Shown here: positions 21,642 to 33,898 of the stretch, piece after piece
Layout of the letters: each line of letters opens with the position of its first letter
Numbering within the stretch: position 1 is the stretch's first letter
Origin: Megamerina dolium
Lineage: Eukaryota > Arthropoda > Insecta > Diptera > Megamerinidae
Direction of reading: 5' to 3'
NCBI GenBank assembly: GCA_963854835.1
Contig: OY978525.1
Location: 46,819,196-46,883,195 of the forward strand
Length of the DNA: 64,000 nt
Notes under the pieces: generated by a model
What the model saw: only the letters and a program-made list of their open reading frames with translations
The model's database searches: none
Told to the model about the DNA's origin: nothing
Position numbers and translations under genes: made by a program

Positions 21642-24525
21642 GAGTTGTACAACTCAACTTTAATAACTGTGAAGCTGCGCAGCAGCTACTGATGTAAACA
21701 ATATATGAGAAGATAGATGTTGCGATAATCTGCGAGCAGTACAAGAACCTAAGCGCCGGGACCTGGATCTCTGATCATGGAAACAAAGCTGCCATATGGG
21801 CCTGTGAAGGCAACTCCCTCCACGACAAGCCACTCACTGGAAAAAGACATTATACGCGGGCGAAGATCTGTGGAATTAATTTCTACAGCTATTACATTCC
21901 GCTGAGTGTGACGCATGTCGACTACGAAAGGATCCTGGTCGAACTAGTGGAAGACGCTAGAAATACTACGCCAAACGTGATAGAAGGCGACTTCAATGCA
22001 TGGGCAGAGGAATGGGGCTGCAGTTATACGAATAGACGGGGTGATGATCTGCATAAGGCGTTCTCCGTGCTAGACGCGGGTGTTGCTCAATACCGGCGGA
22101 AAGAATACCTTCGAAAAGAACGGTCGCGGATCAATAATTGACATTACGTTCGTCAGTCGTGCACTGGTGCGAACGGCAAGTTGGCAGGTGTGCGACTTTT
22201 ACACACATAGCGATCATCTTGCTATTATGATGGAACTCGGCAAGCATGCACAGATTCGAGGGAGGCTGCAAAAAACACAGACCAATGGGTGGAAGGTGGA
22301 AACGCTAGATGAGGAAGCCTTCAGATTCATGCTAGATGAGAACCCGGACAGCTCAAACGACGTGGATGAACAAGCCGACATGTTGGTGAAGTATGTTAGC
22401 AAAGCCTGCGACGCTGCCATGTGCAGAAAAGGACAGAATATGTCTAGAAAGCCCGCATATTGGTGGAACGATGAAATTAACACGATAAGAAGCGAATGTC
22501 ATAGAGCGAGACGACTCTCCCAAATAAGCATAGGTACAGCGGAGCATACAAGACTGCGTGAATGCTTCAAGTAAAAAAGCAAAGACTTTAAGAAAGCGAT
22601 AAAAAGAAGCAAGTCCTCGTGCTTTAGAGAACTTTGTGATAAAGTGGACGACAACCCGTGGGACGACGCGTACAAAATAGTCATGATGAAGGTCAAAGGT
22701 GGTAGAGGCCAAACACCAACCTGCCCTATTCTCCTAGAAAAGGTGGTGAAAACGCTTTTCCCGGAGCAAGATCCACAACCAAGTGTGGTGACACGTGCAG
22801 TAGAGGAAGCAGTGATAATCGACGAGGCGGAGGTAATAATGGCGGCGGAGAGGTTCGGTAACACAAAGGCGCCTAGACTTGATGGTATCCCGAACAAGGA
22901 GCTTTAGATCGCCGTTTAACATAATACGAAGGTTTTCGCTGAGCTTTATAAGCGTTGCTTGAATGAAGGGGTTTTTCCGAAAGTGTGGAAGAAGCAGCGT
23001 CTAGTCCTACTTCAGAAAAAGAATAAACCGGCAGGTGAGCCAAGTGCGTATCGACCACTATGCATGATCGACACGATGGCCAAAATACTGGAGAGGCTGA
23101 TCTGCACACGTCTGGAGCGTCATCTAGAAGGTGAGTCGCCTGGCTTGCCTGCGAACCAATTTGGCTTTAGGAGACATCGATCCACCATAGACGCAGTTGG
23201 AAAATTGACGGGCATTGCGTGCAAGGCAATAGAGGGCGTCAAATGGATGCATGGCGACAAAAAATATTGCGTAGTTGTCACATTTGATGTGCAAAATGCT
23301 TTCAAATCGGCATATTGGGCGCTGGAGGCGAAGAAAACACCTTTGTATCTGCTGCGGATAATAAACAGCTATCTGTCTAACAGACTGTTATTATACGATA
23401 CCGACGAGGGTCCCAAAAGCTACGTTGTAATGGGCGGAGTACCGCAGGGCTCCATACTGGGCCCGTTGCTATGGAATGTGTTGTACGATGGGGTGTTACA
23501 CCTCTCGCTGCCAAAGGAAGCTCAGATAATTGGGTATGCGGACGATATTGCTGTGACGATCGTTGCGAAGGAACTTTACCAGATTCAGAGCATCTGCAAT
23601 GAGACAGCGTCGAAGATTGAGGAGTGGCTCACGATGACAAAGCTCCAGCTTGCAGGACAGAAAACAGAGGCGGTCCTTATTTCGAGCAGGAAAAAAATGG
23701 AATCAATCACCCTGAACATTGACGGCTATAATGTCCCAACGCAATCGTCACTGAGGTACCTTGGTGTGATGATTGACGCGAGACTCAATTTCAAGGCCCA
23801 TATTGAAAAGGCATGTAGCAAGGCGGCTGCAGTGACAACGGCTCTGACAAGAATCATGGCGAATATTGGCGGCCCTAGTCAGAGTAGGAGAGCACTCCTG
23901 GCTAAAGTAAACCAGTCGGTATTGTCGTATGCGGCACCAATATGGGGAAGACTCCTGCCTCAAAAAAATTATCTCAAGAAGGCGAAAGCAGTTTTTATGC
24001 TAAGCGCTATTAGAGTTGCCTGCGCTTTTGGAACTGTGTCGCACGAGGCGGTCGGTGTTATATCTGGCATTATGCTGCCAGACATAATGGCTTCAGAGCT
24101 GAGCAGAGCTCTGAAGCCATGAACGTAAAGAGGAGAGACAGATGAGCTTCGACGAGTGGCAAACACAATGGGACGCCGCAGAAAAAGGAAGGTGGACGCA
24201 CAGACTCGTCAGGAACGTGCAAGCCTGGGTCGATAGAAAACATGGAGACAGACTTTTACCTGACGCAGTTTTTGTCGGGTCATGGCTGTTTCAGGGAGTA
24301 CCTCCTCAGATTCGGGCACGATGACGCGACAGAATGCTCCTTCTGCAGCAGTGTCGGTGAAAACGCAGAGCATATCTTTTTCTCTTGTTCGAGATATGTA
24401 GCACAGAGAGCGGATATAGAGAGGTTAATAAACGAAAGGATGACACCCGATAACATTGTGAGCCACATGCTGCAATCGAGATTGGTGTGGGCTAAGATGA
24501 AGGAATGGTCCGCAATAGCGCTCTA
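21637..24525 (+). pseudogene. R1-like ORF2 (endonuclease-RT)
   Basis: The endonuclease has QLNFNNCEAA, ICEQYKN, EGDFNAWAEEWG and THSDHLAI with the final His. RT motif A is TFDVQNAFKSA, motif B GGVPQGSILGPLLWN, motif C IGYADDIAV, followed by LRYLGVMIDARLNF. The C-terminal box is CSFCSSVGENAEHIFFSC. Breaks: stop at 21695, frameshift near 22085, stops at 22572, 22905 and 22917, frameshifts near 24120 and 24240. The RT catalytic core itself (22959-24122) is a clean 387-codon frame. Confidence 0.88.
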
Positions 24526-24860
24526 GGAGCTCAGGTCGAAAGAAAGGCAGCGTAGAAGTAGAAATATACATGCAACGGATGAATAACCCTGTAGGGCGTG
24601 TGTGAAATCTTTTTGCGCTAGCTCGGTCCTGCGAAGTAGTGCTTAACAGCGGTCCCGCAGGTCCAAATAAAATTCAAGCTACAGAAGTCGGAGTTAAGGG
24701 TTTAGTACGTAGGCGTACTGGTTCGCAAGTCCAGCATAGTAAGATAATACTGACTGGGCGTGGTCCCGAATGAGGTGTATCCTTAGCGGACAGTATGAAT
24801 CATACATGTCGCGTATGGCTGACGGTATCTATGAAAGATTCCCTCTTCGAATAAAAAAAA

Positions 24861-25482
24861 ATATACATGTGTGTGTGCGGTGTGTTGTATGTTGACGTGG
24901 TCAGTGAGCGCTTCGCTGTTTTTGTATGAAATATTGGGAAGTGGAAAGATATTGGGAGTCGCATGCATTGGATGGGATGGCCTGTAGGACTGAGAGGTCG
25001 TGCGAGTAGAAGAATCCTGCTCATAGCATAATGAATCCTGAATTTAAAGATAAGCGTATCAAATACAATATTGATTTGTGAAAAAAAGTGGTTAATAGGA
25101 AAATAGCTGAATGTGCTGTTCTTTTCCTTTTTACATTGTTAGTACAATATTTTGTTGTTATCAATTTGTTAGTTGATATATTACCAACTGCCGCGATGTA
25201 AATTTAAATTAATTAAAAATAATTAGTGTAGACACACACCTATTACGAAATTGGAGACTTACATAGTTGAGTTTACTTGGTGGTGCTGCCAGCCAGTACT
25301 TGGGAAAATCCCTACAACTGGTCTTACCCTTTGTAGGGATTTTATATATAAATTAGGAAGAATTTAACATTAATCAATTTAATTTAAATTAAAATTGAAA
25401 TAAAACATGTTCTTTTTTATCTCATGACAAATTCAATTGATCTTACACATGTAAGATGGTACGTGTTTATGAGTAGTATATA
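24861..25482. other. Short (TG)n stretch and unassigned intronic sequence
   Basis: A TG-rich stretch at 24866-24900 follows the LINE. The rest, to the Tc1 terminus, has no recognised feature. Confidence 0.5.
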
Positions 25483-27133
25483 CAGTGGCTCCCAGCTTAT
25501 TTCGTACAGTGACAGTTTAAAAATTGCTGCAGTCGTAATTCCTAATATAGCAAAAATTTGAACAAAATATAAATGCCATTTTTGAAAGGAAGGTTTGTTT
25601 TTTATTTTCCAAAATTTACTTTTTCAAAATTTTAGTGTTTGACACTATAAAAAAATAAAATAAGAAAAAAATAGGAAAATTCATGTCACAGCTTATTTCG
25701 TACAGTCTCTTTAAGTTCAAACTAAAAACAAAGTAAGTTGATTTTAATATTTAGTATGACATCCCTTAGCGTTAATGACAGCCTGGAGTCTACTTGGCAT
25801 TGAATCCACCAATTTTTGAGTGATGTCTGGTGTGATTTTTTTCCATTCCTCCATCAGTACCTTCTTTAGGTCTTGCTTATTAGAAATCTTGTGTGTTCTT
25901 ATTTTATTGTCCAAAATAGACTAAAGATTTTCAATCACATTCATGTCAGGTGACTGTGGTGGTGGAGACATCAAGTGTGAGCAGTTCAAATAAGCCAAGA
26001 TTGCACAATCCCAGATTTATGTTTTGGGTCATTATCTTGGTAATACCGAAATTCTTCCCGCAAACCCAGTTTGTCTGCACTTTGAAGTAAATTGTTTTTC
26101 AGAATCTCGAGGTACTTCATTTTGTCCATTGTTCCCTCAATAAAAACCAATTCACCTACTCCGGCTGCTGACATACAGGCCCAAACCATCACGCTACCGC
26201 CACCATGCTTCACTGTGGGCTTAAGGTTCTCCTTGTTTAGCTCGGTATTAGCTTTACGCCAAACATATGACATTCCGTCCGAGCCAAAAATATTAAACTT
26301 AGACTCATCCGCGAAAATAACGGTATTCCAGAACGCAGGAGTATTAATAATATGCTCTTTGGCGAAGTCAAGTCGGCGTTGTATATTCATTTTCGAAATG
26401 AATGGTTTCTTTCGGGCTACTCGACCGTTCAAGTCATGATTGCGCAGCACACGTCGGACAGTTTCAGCACTGGATGATTTTCCTATTTCACGCTGAACCT
26501 CTGCAGCCAACTTCGGAGCGGATAACTTTGGATTTTTCTTAATTTTTCGTACAATATAACGCTCGTCTGATGCGTTGAAAATCTTATTAGGTGCTTCTCT
26601 GCCCTTGTTCTCCAACCGATTTTCGCGAACGAAGCGTTAAATGATGTATTGGACAGTTGAGGCACTTAAATTTGTCATTTCAGCAATTTTTCGCACACTT
26701 TGACCTTTCCTAAAATGGTTAATTACCAGTTTACGCTGTTCCATCGTTGTACGATGACCCATAAAGCTAAATGTTTAATTTACAGCACTTTAACTATTTA
26801 AAATAATAATAATAAAAATTGTTATAATAGTTAAAAAAGTCCAAAAACTCATACAATTCAAAAAAACTTTGTAACTGCGCGGCAGAATGAAACTTACTTA
26901 CATTGAAGTTTGTGTACGAAATAAGATGTGAGCTGAAAATCAGCTGATCAATAGTTTTTCTCTCTTGCATAACAAAAAGAAAAATTTTTGGGGTTCCCCG
27001 TTTTCTTATTAGGTTTACTAAACACATACACAGACATCTACATTCAAAACTTATCGATAAGTTTTTTAGTTTCGATGTTACAGCCATGTACATAAAAATA
27101 TATACACTGTACGAAATAAGCTGTGAGCCACTG
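25483..27133 (-). mobile_element. Tc1-like element with IR/DR termini
   Basis: The outer terminal repeats CAGTGGCTCCCAGCTTATTT (25483) and the complement ending at 27133 are flanked by TA. A second copy of the core CAGCTTATTTCGTACAGT lies inside each arm, at about 25687 and 26912. Each end thus has two transposase-binding-like repeats, the IR/DR layout of elements such as Minos and Sleeping Beauty. The transposase gene is on the minus strand. Total length is 1651 bp. Confidence 0.9.
25745..26762 (-). pseudogene. Tc1 transposase (DD34E), inactive
   Basis: The gene starts at ATG 26762 with a paired-like HTH (EQRKLVINHFRKGQSVRKIAE). An in-frame TAA follows near 26640. The open part 26615-25986 contains GRVARKKPFISK, FADESKFNIFGSDG with the first Asp, KHGGGSVMVWACMSAAG, and YYQDNDPKHKS with the second Asp. 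After a frameshift near 25990, PQSPDMNVIENL supplies the Glu and a stop follows. The catalytic residues are preserved, so the lesions are few. Confidence 0.88.
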
Positions 27134-27780
27134 TATGTGTGGAGTACATAGCGATTATATGTATTTGAATGCGTAGAATGCGTGCATATGCAGACATGTG
27201 CGAGTGTATATATGTGTATATGTGTGTGAGTAGTTACATTTTGTGACACGATCGTGGGTGTATGTGCATATGAGTATTTACATTTTTCGACCGTGAGCAT
27301 AGAAATGCAAGAATATGAAGGAATATATCTTCAGTGGTGTGTGCAAGGGTGTACCATGTAAGATGTTGTAGAGAGGTATACGGTGGTATGCATGGGGTAA
27401 AGGTATGTGTGTAGACATAGATGTACATATGGGAATGTGTATGGATATGGGTATGTATGGTTACATGTCCAAATATGTATGTGGTGTAGTGGTACCATAT
27501 CATCGCATATGCATACCATTGTGCATAGCAATATACTGTACTGTACAACAATACATTACGTACATACAAATATGCTTGCATAAACTACACATATGAATAT
27601 CATTATGTACATGCATGTTCATACATACATATCTATTTTTGTTTCACTTTTGTTTACATTTCGCTTTTCTTGAAATGCACAAGCCACATGATATACTGAT
27701 ATTTTCGATCACTTGCATTGATATAGAATATTATTATATTGTGTTTACACAATTATGAATTATTGTGTCGCCACTCTGAG
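27134..27780. repeat. TG/TA-rich degenerate microsatellite region
   Basis: Long stretches of imperfect gtgtatatgtg, atgtgtat and catacata. Open frames on both strands here are repetitive and have no domain. No gene is supported. Confidence 0.6.
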
Positions 27781-28180
27781 TGTTATGTATGTATGACCAA
27801 GTAACCCAAATCTGAGCATTGGTTTTGCTTCAACCTAGGTGTTGATTGATCTAGGTCAGCATATGGAAATGGATAGGAATATTGGAAATTCTGGAAAGGA
27901 TTATGTAGTATAAATAGAGCCCATGTTTCAAAATAAAGATCAGAATTAAACTATCACTAATACGTTGTGGTTTATTCTCACTTTATATCAAGCTTGTAGT
28001 GGCAACACACGAGCTGTCAACTGATGGAGCGGTGCAACCGCTTTGACAAACGCTAGGACTGAGACATAATTACTGGTTAGCCTAGTTAGTTAGTCCTTTA
28101 TGAGGCAATCCTTGCCCAGGACAAACATTTCACTAACACGAACAATGATACATTACATGGCGATCCTGCCAATCATCCTT
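27781..28180 (+). repeat. Candidate LTR with primer-binding site
   Basis: A 377-bp segment begins TGTTATG and ends TTACA at 28157. Inside are a TATA-like gtataaatag (27908) and AATAAAG (27932) about 25 bp later, as in compact LTR promoters. Immediately downstream is TGGCGATCCTGCCAATC, with the TGG expected of a primer-binding site. No coding region follows, and no second copy was found in the window. Superfamily is not resolved. Confidence 0.5.
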
Positions 28181-28480
28181 TTAACATTACAGTGGGCATG
28201 TGGGTGTTTGCATTTATGTGTTAATGCTTGTATATATATGCTGAGGTATATGAGAGACCTCATGGGTGTAGATGGGCGTGGGCACATTTATGTGTGCCCA
28301 CGGGTGTATATATAGACAAGGGTACGGATGTCTATGTGTATGTAAGTGCTTGTGTGTGTGCATGTATACGTGTGTAGATTTACATTTATGTGGATTAGCG
28401 CATGGATTCATATATAGTAAATATATCTCCTGTTGTGCCAGTGTGAGTATATGTGTTGGCACATGTAACGTGTAATTATT
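28181..28480. repeat. (TG)n-rich degenerate tract
   Basis: Imperfect gtgtgtg, atgtgtg and tatatg repeats directly upstream of the second R1-like LINE, paralleling the (AC)n at the 5' edge of the first. Confidence 0.6.
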
Positions 28481-29074
28481 TTCGGCCATTGGCATTAAGA
28501 TCGAGACCAGTAAGGTCTAAATAAGGTATACTGGAAACAATGAATATAATATGGTAGATTTGAGCTGGTAATTGTGGTATTATGTTACCTCAGTATGCAG
28601 GGGTGGTACCCTGCAGAAATGGCTTTCGGGCTAATGCCACAATTGCCTCCGCCCCGCTAAAACCATGGCAGGCCTCGAAGAACGTTCAATGTTCGTCACC
28701 ATTAAATTGTTCGTGTAGGCTCAGATGTAATATTCCTGACTAGCACTGATCTAGCTCTGTATGCAAGTTCTCATGAAGGCTTGTATCAGCTCTCGCATGG
28801 ACCTCACTGCTTGCAAAGGGACCCATTGGATCTTAAGGTGACTACACTACGAGCAGAGATAACGACTTCGAGTTGGGGCCCTCTACGCATGGAAACAAAT
28901 AAAATAACCAACAACAATAATAGTGAAAATACAAAAGAGGAGGCTTTCACACGAAGACCTAAATTAATGTACTAGTCAGTAAAACGGCCGAGTAAAGAAC
29001 AAACAAGTCGGCTTGAGGCTGAAAAGTCGCCGGCTGTTCGGGTAAATAACCCGGATGAGTACAACACTCCATCT

Positions 29075-30348
29075 GTGACAGAGTTGCCGGTAGAGGTTTA
29101 CTCACCGATAGCAGCTACAGGTAGAGGAGATAATGTGATGAAACAAAAAGTAATAAATGAGGAGAACGGACAGCAGGAAGGTGAGGTAGACCTAACTTCT
29201 GCTGATATACGGAAGAATGATGCATTTGATATCCTGAGCCATAAAATTGCTGAGCTCCAGAGCATGATTGGATCGCAAAGGCACATTAACCAGATGATGA
29301 GAGATTTGGTATATAATATTGCAGCCCTTCACGAAGAGGCATCTGAAAGATACTCACATAAACGGCAAGGCCCAACCATTATGGAGGCAAAGGGTTCACA
29401 GACATCGCCTACAAGACAGCATGACAAAGTCATTGATCAGATGCAGGAGATGCGAAAAGAGGAAGTGAGGGCGAAAGAACTTCACATGGAGAGGACACAG
29501 AAACCAAAGAAACAGAGTAAGGAGGACTGGCAGCCTGTTATAAAGAAGGGAACAAACAAGCCACCACCAAAGAAAGGACTTCCTTTAGAAAATAAAGGGA
29601 AAGTAGTTCCAAAGCGTATACGTGCTCGACCCAAAGCTATAATCATAACTAAAACCGGGGACTTATCATGCGCTGTTATATTAAAAAAACTGAAGACTAA
29701 TCCAGATTTTATGCAGCTTCGCAGAGGTTAATAAAATCAAAAAGACCTCTAAAGGTGAAATATTGTTGGAGTTAAAAGGCAAGCCAGGTCAGAAAACAGA
29801 AAAACATAAGGAAGCAAGCTCTCCAAAAGTCAGCTAGCATCAAAACACAGCGACCACACATCAATATTGAATGTTGGGATTTAGATGAAATTACTGTGGC
29901 GGAAGACATATGCTCTGCAGTGGTGGAGAAATACCCAGAAATAGGACACTTGGACGCAAGTGCCGTAAAGTCCATGCGAACGACGTGGAATGGTTCGTAA
30001 ACAGCGCTAATTAGACTCCCTGCAGAAACAGCAAAAGCAATATTAGATGGTGAGCGAATCCGTGTGGGTTGGGTGAATTGCAGACTACGTGAGTATATAA
30101 CTCCAACGCGCTGCTTTAAGTGCCTTGGTTTTGGACATATATCAAGCCACTGTAAAAGTACTATAGACCGCACAGATGCTTGCATGCGCTGTGGAAACAA
30201 AGGCCATCGAGCAAACCTGTGTAAAGCACAGCCCAAATGTGTTATCTGTGAACCAGGAAGTAAAGGTGGAAACGAACACCCTACAGGATGCTATAAATAC
30301 CCAGCTTATAAAGCAGCTCTACAAGAAATAAGAAAACGGAATGATTAG
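29075..30348 (+). pseudogene. R1-like ORF1 of second LINE
   Basis: Readable from about 29075. It comprises a charged, coiled-coil-prone segment (LSHKIAELQSMIGSQ), a basic part (KKPKKQSKEDWQPV) and an RPKAIIITKTG block. A frameshift near 29722 and stops near 29837 and 29999 break the middle. The end has knuckles starting CFKCLGFGHISSHC and CMRCGNKGHRANLC, and a CVICEPG knuckle. It overlaps the ORF2 ATG by eight bases. Confidence 0.8.
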
Positions 30349-31971
30349 GTGCATTCAGATAAATCTAAACCAGTGTGAAGCAGCACAAGATATCCTCCTG
30401 AAAACAATCGCTGAACAACAAGTTGACGTTGCACTAATAAGCGAGCAATACAAAAATCTAGTAAATAATGGAAAGTGGTTAAGCGACATGAGCAGTAAAG
30501 CAGAGATATGGATCTGCGGAAATCTGCCTTTTGAACTCAAAAGTAGGTCACAACATGTAGGCTTTGTCTACGCACAAATTAAAGGAGTACATTTCTAGAG
30601 TTGCTATGCACCGCCAAGTGCAACAATACAAGAATTCGAAGATATGGTGGACCGATTGGTGAATGAAGTGAGAGGAAAATCACCCATAATAATCGGGGGT
30701 GACTTTAATGCGTGGGCTACGGAGTGGGGTAGTGTACGCACGAACCGTAGAGGGACTGTAGTCTTAGAAGCGTTCGCCTGTTTAGACATGGTGGTGCTGA
30801 ATCATGGTAATGCATTCACCTTCGATAATGGAAGAGGAGGATCAGTTGGGGATATTACATTCGCAACCCGTACGTTAGCAAGAGTTATGGAATGGAAAGT
30901 GTCGGATGTATATACACATAGCAACCATATGGCTATTGTGTTCAATACGAAACCTGCTACAAGGTTCCAATTACAGAACACAAACAAAGGCACAAACAAA
31001 AGGCTGGAAAGTTAAAAAACTTGATATGGACGTTTTGGAATACGTCCTTAATGATCTGCATACAATCTAAGACAATGCTGAAAAACAAGCAGAGCATGTA
31101 GTGCGATTACTTGAGAAAGTATGTGACGCAGCAATGCCTTCACAGGGGAAAAGTAACGGGAGAGCCCCAGTATACTGGTGGAACGAAGATATAGCTAGCC
31201 TACGCTAGCCACAATGACAATAGACACCGCAGAATGCAACAGAGGGGCAGAGGTACAGAACAATATGGGAATTTGCAATCACAGTACAGGCGACAGGGAA
31301 ACTGCTACGGAAAGCGATATCCAAGAGCAAAAAGCAGGCTTTTCTTAACTTAATAAATGAAGTGCAAAACAATCCCTAGGGGAGCGCGTACAGGATTGTG
31401 CTGAATAAAGTTAATAGCAATAATGCTAATTCCCCCATCTGCCCCACCATTATGTCAAATATCGTAAAAGGCTTATTCCCACAACAGAGCTCAGAAATGG
31501 TTGAATCTGAAATCCAAGTTGATATAGACACAATTCCACCTATAACCCCAGACGAAGTTGCCACAGCTGCACATAAAATAAAAAATGAGAAAACCCCAGG
31601 AATTGATGGTATACCTAACGTGGTACTCAAGACAGCAATTAAAATGAAGCCAGAAGTTTTTGCGCAACTATATACGGCCTACTTCAGAGAAGGATCATTT
31701 CCACGTTGGTGGAAACGCCAAAGGCTTGTCCTAATCCCCAAAGGCGATAAACCACCGGATGAACCGTCTTCATATCGTCCACTATGTATGCTGGATACTG
31801 CGGGTAAGGTACTGGAGCGGATCATATGCTCTAGACTGGAAAAATACACTGAAGGTGAAACAGGCCTTTCTGAATGGCAATATGAATTCAGGAAAAAGCG
31901 CAGCACTGTCGATGCGATTGAAAAAGTGTGTGAAATTGCAAAAAATGCAATGGAAGGGAAAAGATGGAGAG
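30341..31971 (+). pseudogene. R1-like ORF2 of second LINE (endonuclease, RT N-terminus)
   Basis: ORF2 starts ATG 30341 (MIRCIQINLNQCEAAQ). An in-frame TAG at 30596 interrupts the endonuclease, which continues with IIGGDFNAWATEWGS, GDITFATRTLA and THSNHMAI. In that last motif the usual SDH is SNH, so a key catalytic Asp is lost. Further stops occur at 31013 and near 31207. The frame 31398-31970 covers TPGIDGIPN, RQRLVLIPKGDKP and PSSYRPLCMLDTAGKVLER, then is cut before RT motif A. Confidence 0.82.
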
Positions 31972-32501
31972 GTCCACCACTACACACCTGAAACCAAAAA
32001 TCAATCGAAACAATGGGTGGAAGCTTGAAAAAGGATCCACAATCACAGGAAAGAATTATCGTGCATTATTGGATCAATTAAATGATGCAATCAAGAAAAA
32101 ACGACCACATTTAAAGAAGAAAAAAGTGCTCTTTCTTCAAGACAACGCACCGGTCCACACAGCATTAGATACGATGCTAAAATGATGTGAAATACACTTC
32201 GAATTGGCTGATCATCCAGCTTATATTCCAGATTTAGCTCCTAGTGACTTTTTCCTGTTTCCAAACTTAAAAAAATGGCTCGTAGGAAAAAGATTCAGCT
32301 CAAACGAAGAAGTGATTACCGAAACTAAGGCGTATTTTGAGGGGTTCCCGAAATCGTATTTTTCAGATGGTATAAAAAAGTTGGAATATCGTCTTACCAA
32401 GTGTGTCGAAATAAAAGGAGACTATGTTGAGAAATAAATGGTTTTTGAAAAAAAAAATGTTTTTTTCCTGCTTAAGTAGCTTCATTATCAATCCGCCCTC
32501 G
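31972..32501 (+). pseudogene. Mariner 3' part (same family as 5245-6421)
   Basis: It begins in VHHYTPETKNQSKQW, has an internal deletion near 32030, then KKKRPHLKKKKVLF and LQDNAPVHTA with the second Asp, an in-frame TGA near 32183, and DLAPSDFFLFPNLKKW with the third Asp at spacing 34. The stop at 32437 follows GDYVEK. The terminal repeat ends CCGCCCTCG at 32501, followed by TA. The 5' half is missing. Confidence 0.88.
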
Positions 32502-32526
32502 TATATATATATATATATATATATAT
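32502..32526. repeat. (TA)n tract after mariner end
   Basis: About twelve TA units begin exactly at the TA target site of the mariner and end at the start of Tc1-like sequence. Confidence 0.95.
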
Positions 32527-32527
32527 A

Positions 32528-33125
32528 ACTTCGTCTCAATTTCGCCAAAAACTATTCTAAATGGACTTCACAGGACTGGGCCAAGGTGATATAGTACGAT
32601 GAATCCAAAACCGTCTGGGCTCCGACGGCCGAGAATGGGTTGGAAAACACCAGGAAAAGCGCTGCAGACTCATTACCTTAAACCAACATTGAAGTTTGGC
32701 GGTGCTTCCATCATCGTGTGGAGCAGTATGATAACGTCGGAAATATTTACAGAATTGTAGCAAATATGACGGCGTCGTCGTACATTGACATTTTAGGGTC
32801 CGAGATGGTTGGTTCCATGCAGAAGTTGGAGGTAGTTGCTTCATACATTGTCTTCCAGCAGGACACACCGCGACGATGACTAAGCAGTGGCTGTTAGAGC
32901 ATAATTTTGTTGTCCTGGATTCGCTTCCGCAATCCCCTTATCTAAACCATAGAGAACATCTCTGGGGGATGTCGCAGAGGATAGCTGCAACATGGAGCAG
33001 CTTTGGGGGAAAGTACGTACCGCTTGGTGGACTATTTCACGAAACGTGTCAAAATTTAGTAGACAGCATGCCTAGGCGTATACAAGTGGTTTTGAAAACA
33101 AAAGGTGGATACAACAAATATTGAA
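32528..33125 (+). pseudogene. Tc1-like transposase remnant (different family)
   Basis: Scattered landmarks include WSDESKTVWAPTAENG-like sequence near 32590 (in shifted frames), IVFQQDTP near 32855 for the second catalytic region, and SLPQSPYLNHREHLWG near 32920 where SPDLNPIEHLW is usual. The Glu is kept in a modified context. The end VDSMPRRIQVVLKTKGGYNKY is typical of Tc1 C-termini. Many stops; no terminal repeats identified. Confidence 0.7.
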
Positions 33126-33898
33126 CTACACATTAGTTTCACCTGCCCGAATTTGTAGGGAAACTCATAAAATTGATCATTTCCTTAAATTCTCCGCATT
33201 AAAACAACAAATCAAGCTTCTCAGTTTTGCTGCGCATATTGCTATATTTACTGATTTCTAAAATTTGCGACATTTTAACCAGTTGTTTGTTCTGAATAAT
33301 CCGAATAATGATGCACTTTTACAAAATACCGAGTTTATTATGATACTATTCACAATTACAATTTACAAATGCCGTGATTTGTTCTGTCAGATAGTGTTAA
33401 TATTCAACTAATAATTCAATGCTTTATATTTATTGCCAATGTTTAAACAAAAATATGTTCATACTTCTTTATTACACATGCACACAAATTTAAAAAATCG
33501 TAGTGATTGTCAAATTTTACATGTGTTTTGTTTTTGATTTTGTTGGAGAACATAGCAAACCAGCTGATGGACTAACACATCTTATATGAATTCACCTTTA
33601 AGTGGGCATAGGGAAGATGTCTATCTGAACAACTGTTACTTTTAAGGTGTCTGTTTGAACTCGGTACCAGCACTGCGGTAGAAGAATTTACGATATACGG
33701 TCAATACAAACTATTGCGGTGCGGTACGCTGCTGTTTAAAATTATACCGCAGCATGCACGGTATGAGCAATTGACCGCACGGTATAAGTGACTACTAGTG
33801 ATGTGATTCTTCACTATCGCTGATTTATCCACCATGTTTGAAAAATCTCTTATAGTAGCTGCATTCTTTGTAAGCGAGTTGCAAAAGAACACGAAATA
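33126..33898. other. Unassigned intronic sequence
   Basis: No coding or repeat signature except the left arm (33860-33892) of an inverted repeat whose partner lies at 34651-34685. Confidence 0.5.

Larger units (their letters stand above)
19481..24860 (+). mobile_element. R1/Waldo-like LINE, full length, degenerate
   Basis: It has a 5' untranslated region of about 700 bp, ORF1 with three CCHC knuckles, ORF2 with APE endonuclease, RT and a C-terminal CCHC box but no RNase H, and a 3' region ending in an A-run at 24853-24860. ATATAC flanks both ends (19475-19480 and 24861-24866). It lies in an (AC)n/(TG)n tract, as Waldo-type members of the R1 clade do. About eight stops or frameshifts make it inactive. 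Confidence 0.85.
28490..31971 (+). mobile_element. Second R1/Waldo-like LINE, 3' truncated by mariner
   Basis: The 5' region (about 28490-29070) has no open frame. ORF1 with CCHC knuckles and ORF2 with endonuclease and RT N-terminus follow. The element is related to, but clearly diverged from, the copy at 19481: the two share the EQYKN, GGDFNAWA-type and NPCCLxxxVKGLFP-like blocks at moderate identity. It ends at 31971 in mariner sequence. The exact 5' end is uncertain. Confidence 0.8.

Noticed and set aside
20182..24525. Host gene with CCHC fingers and polymerase domain
   Set aside because: ORF1/ORF2 arrangement, RT and endonuclease motifs, A-tail and many lesions identify a LINE.
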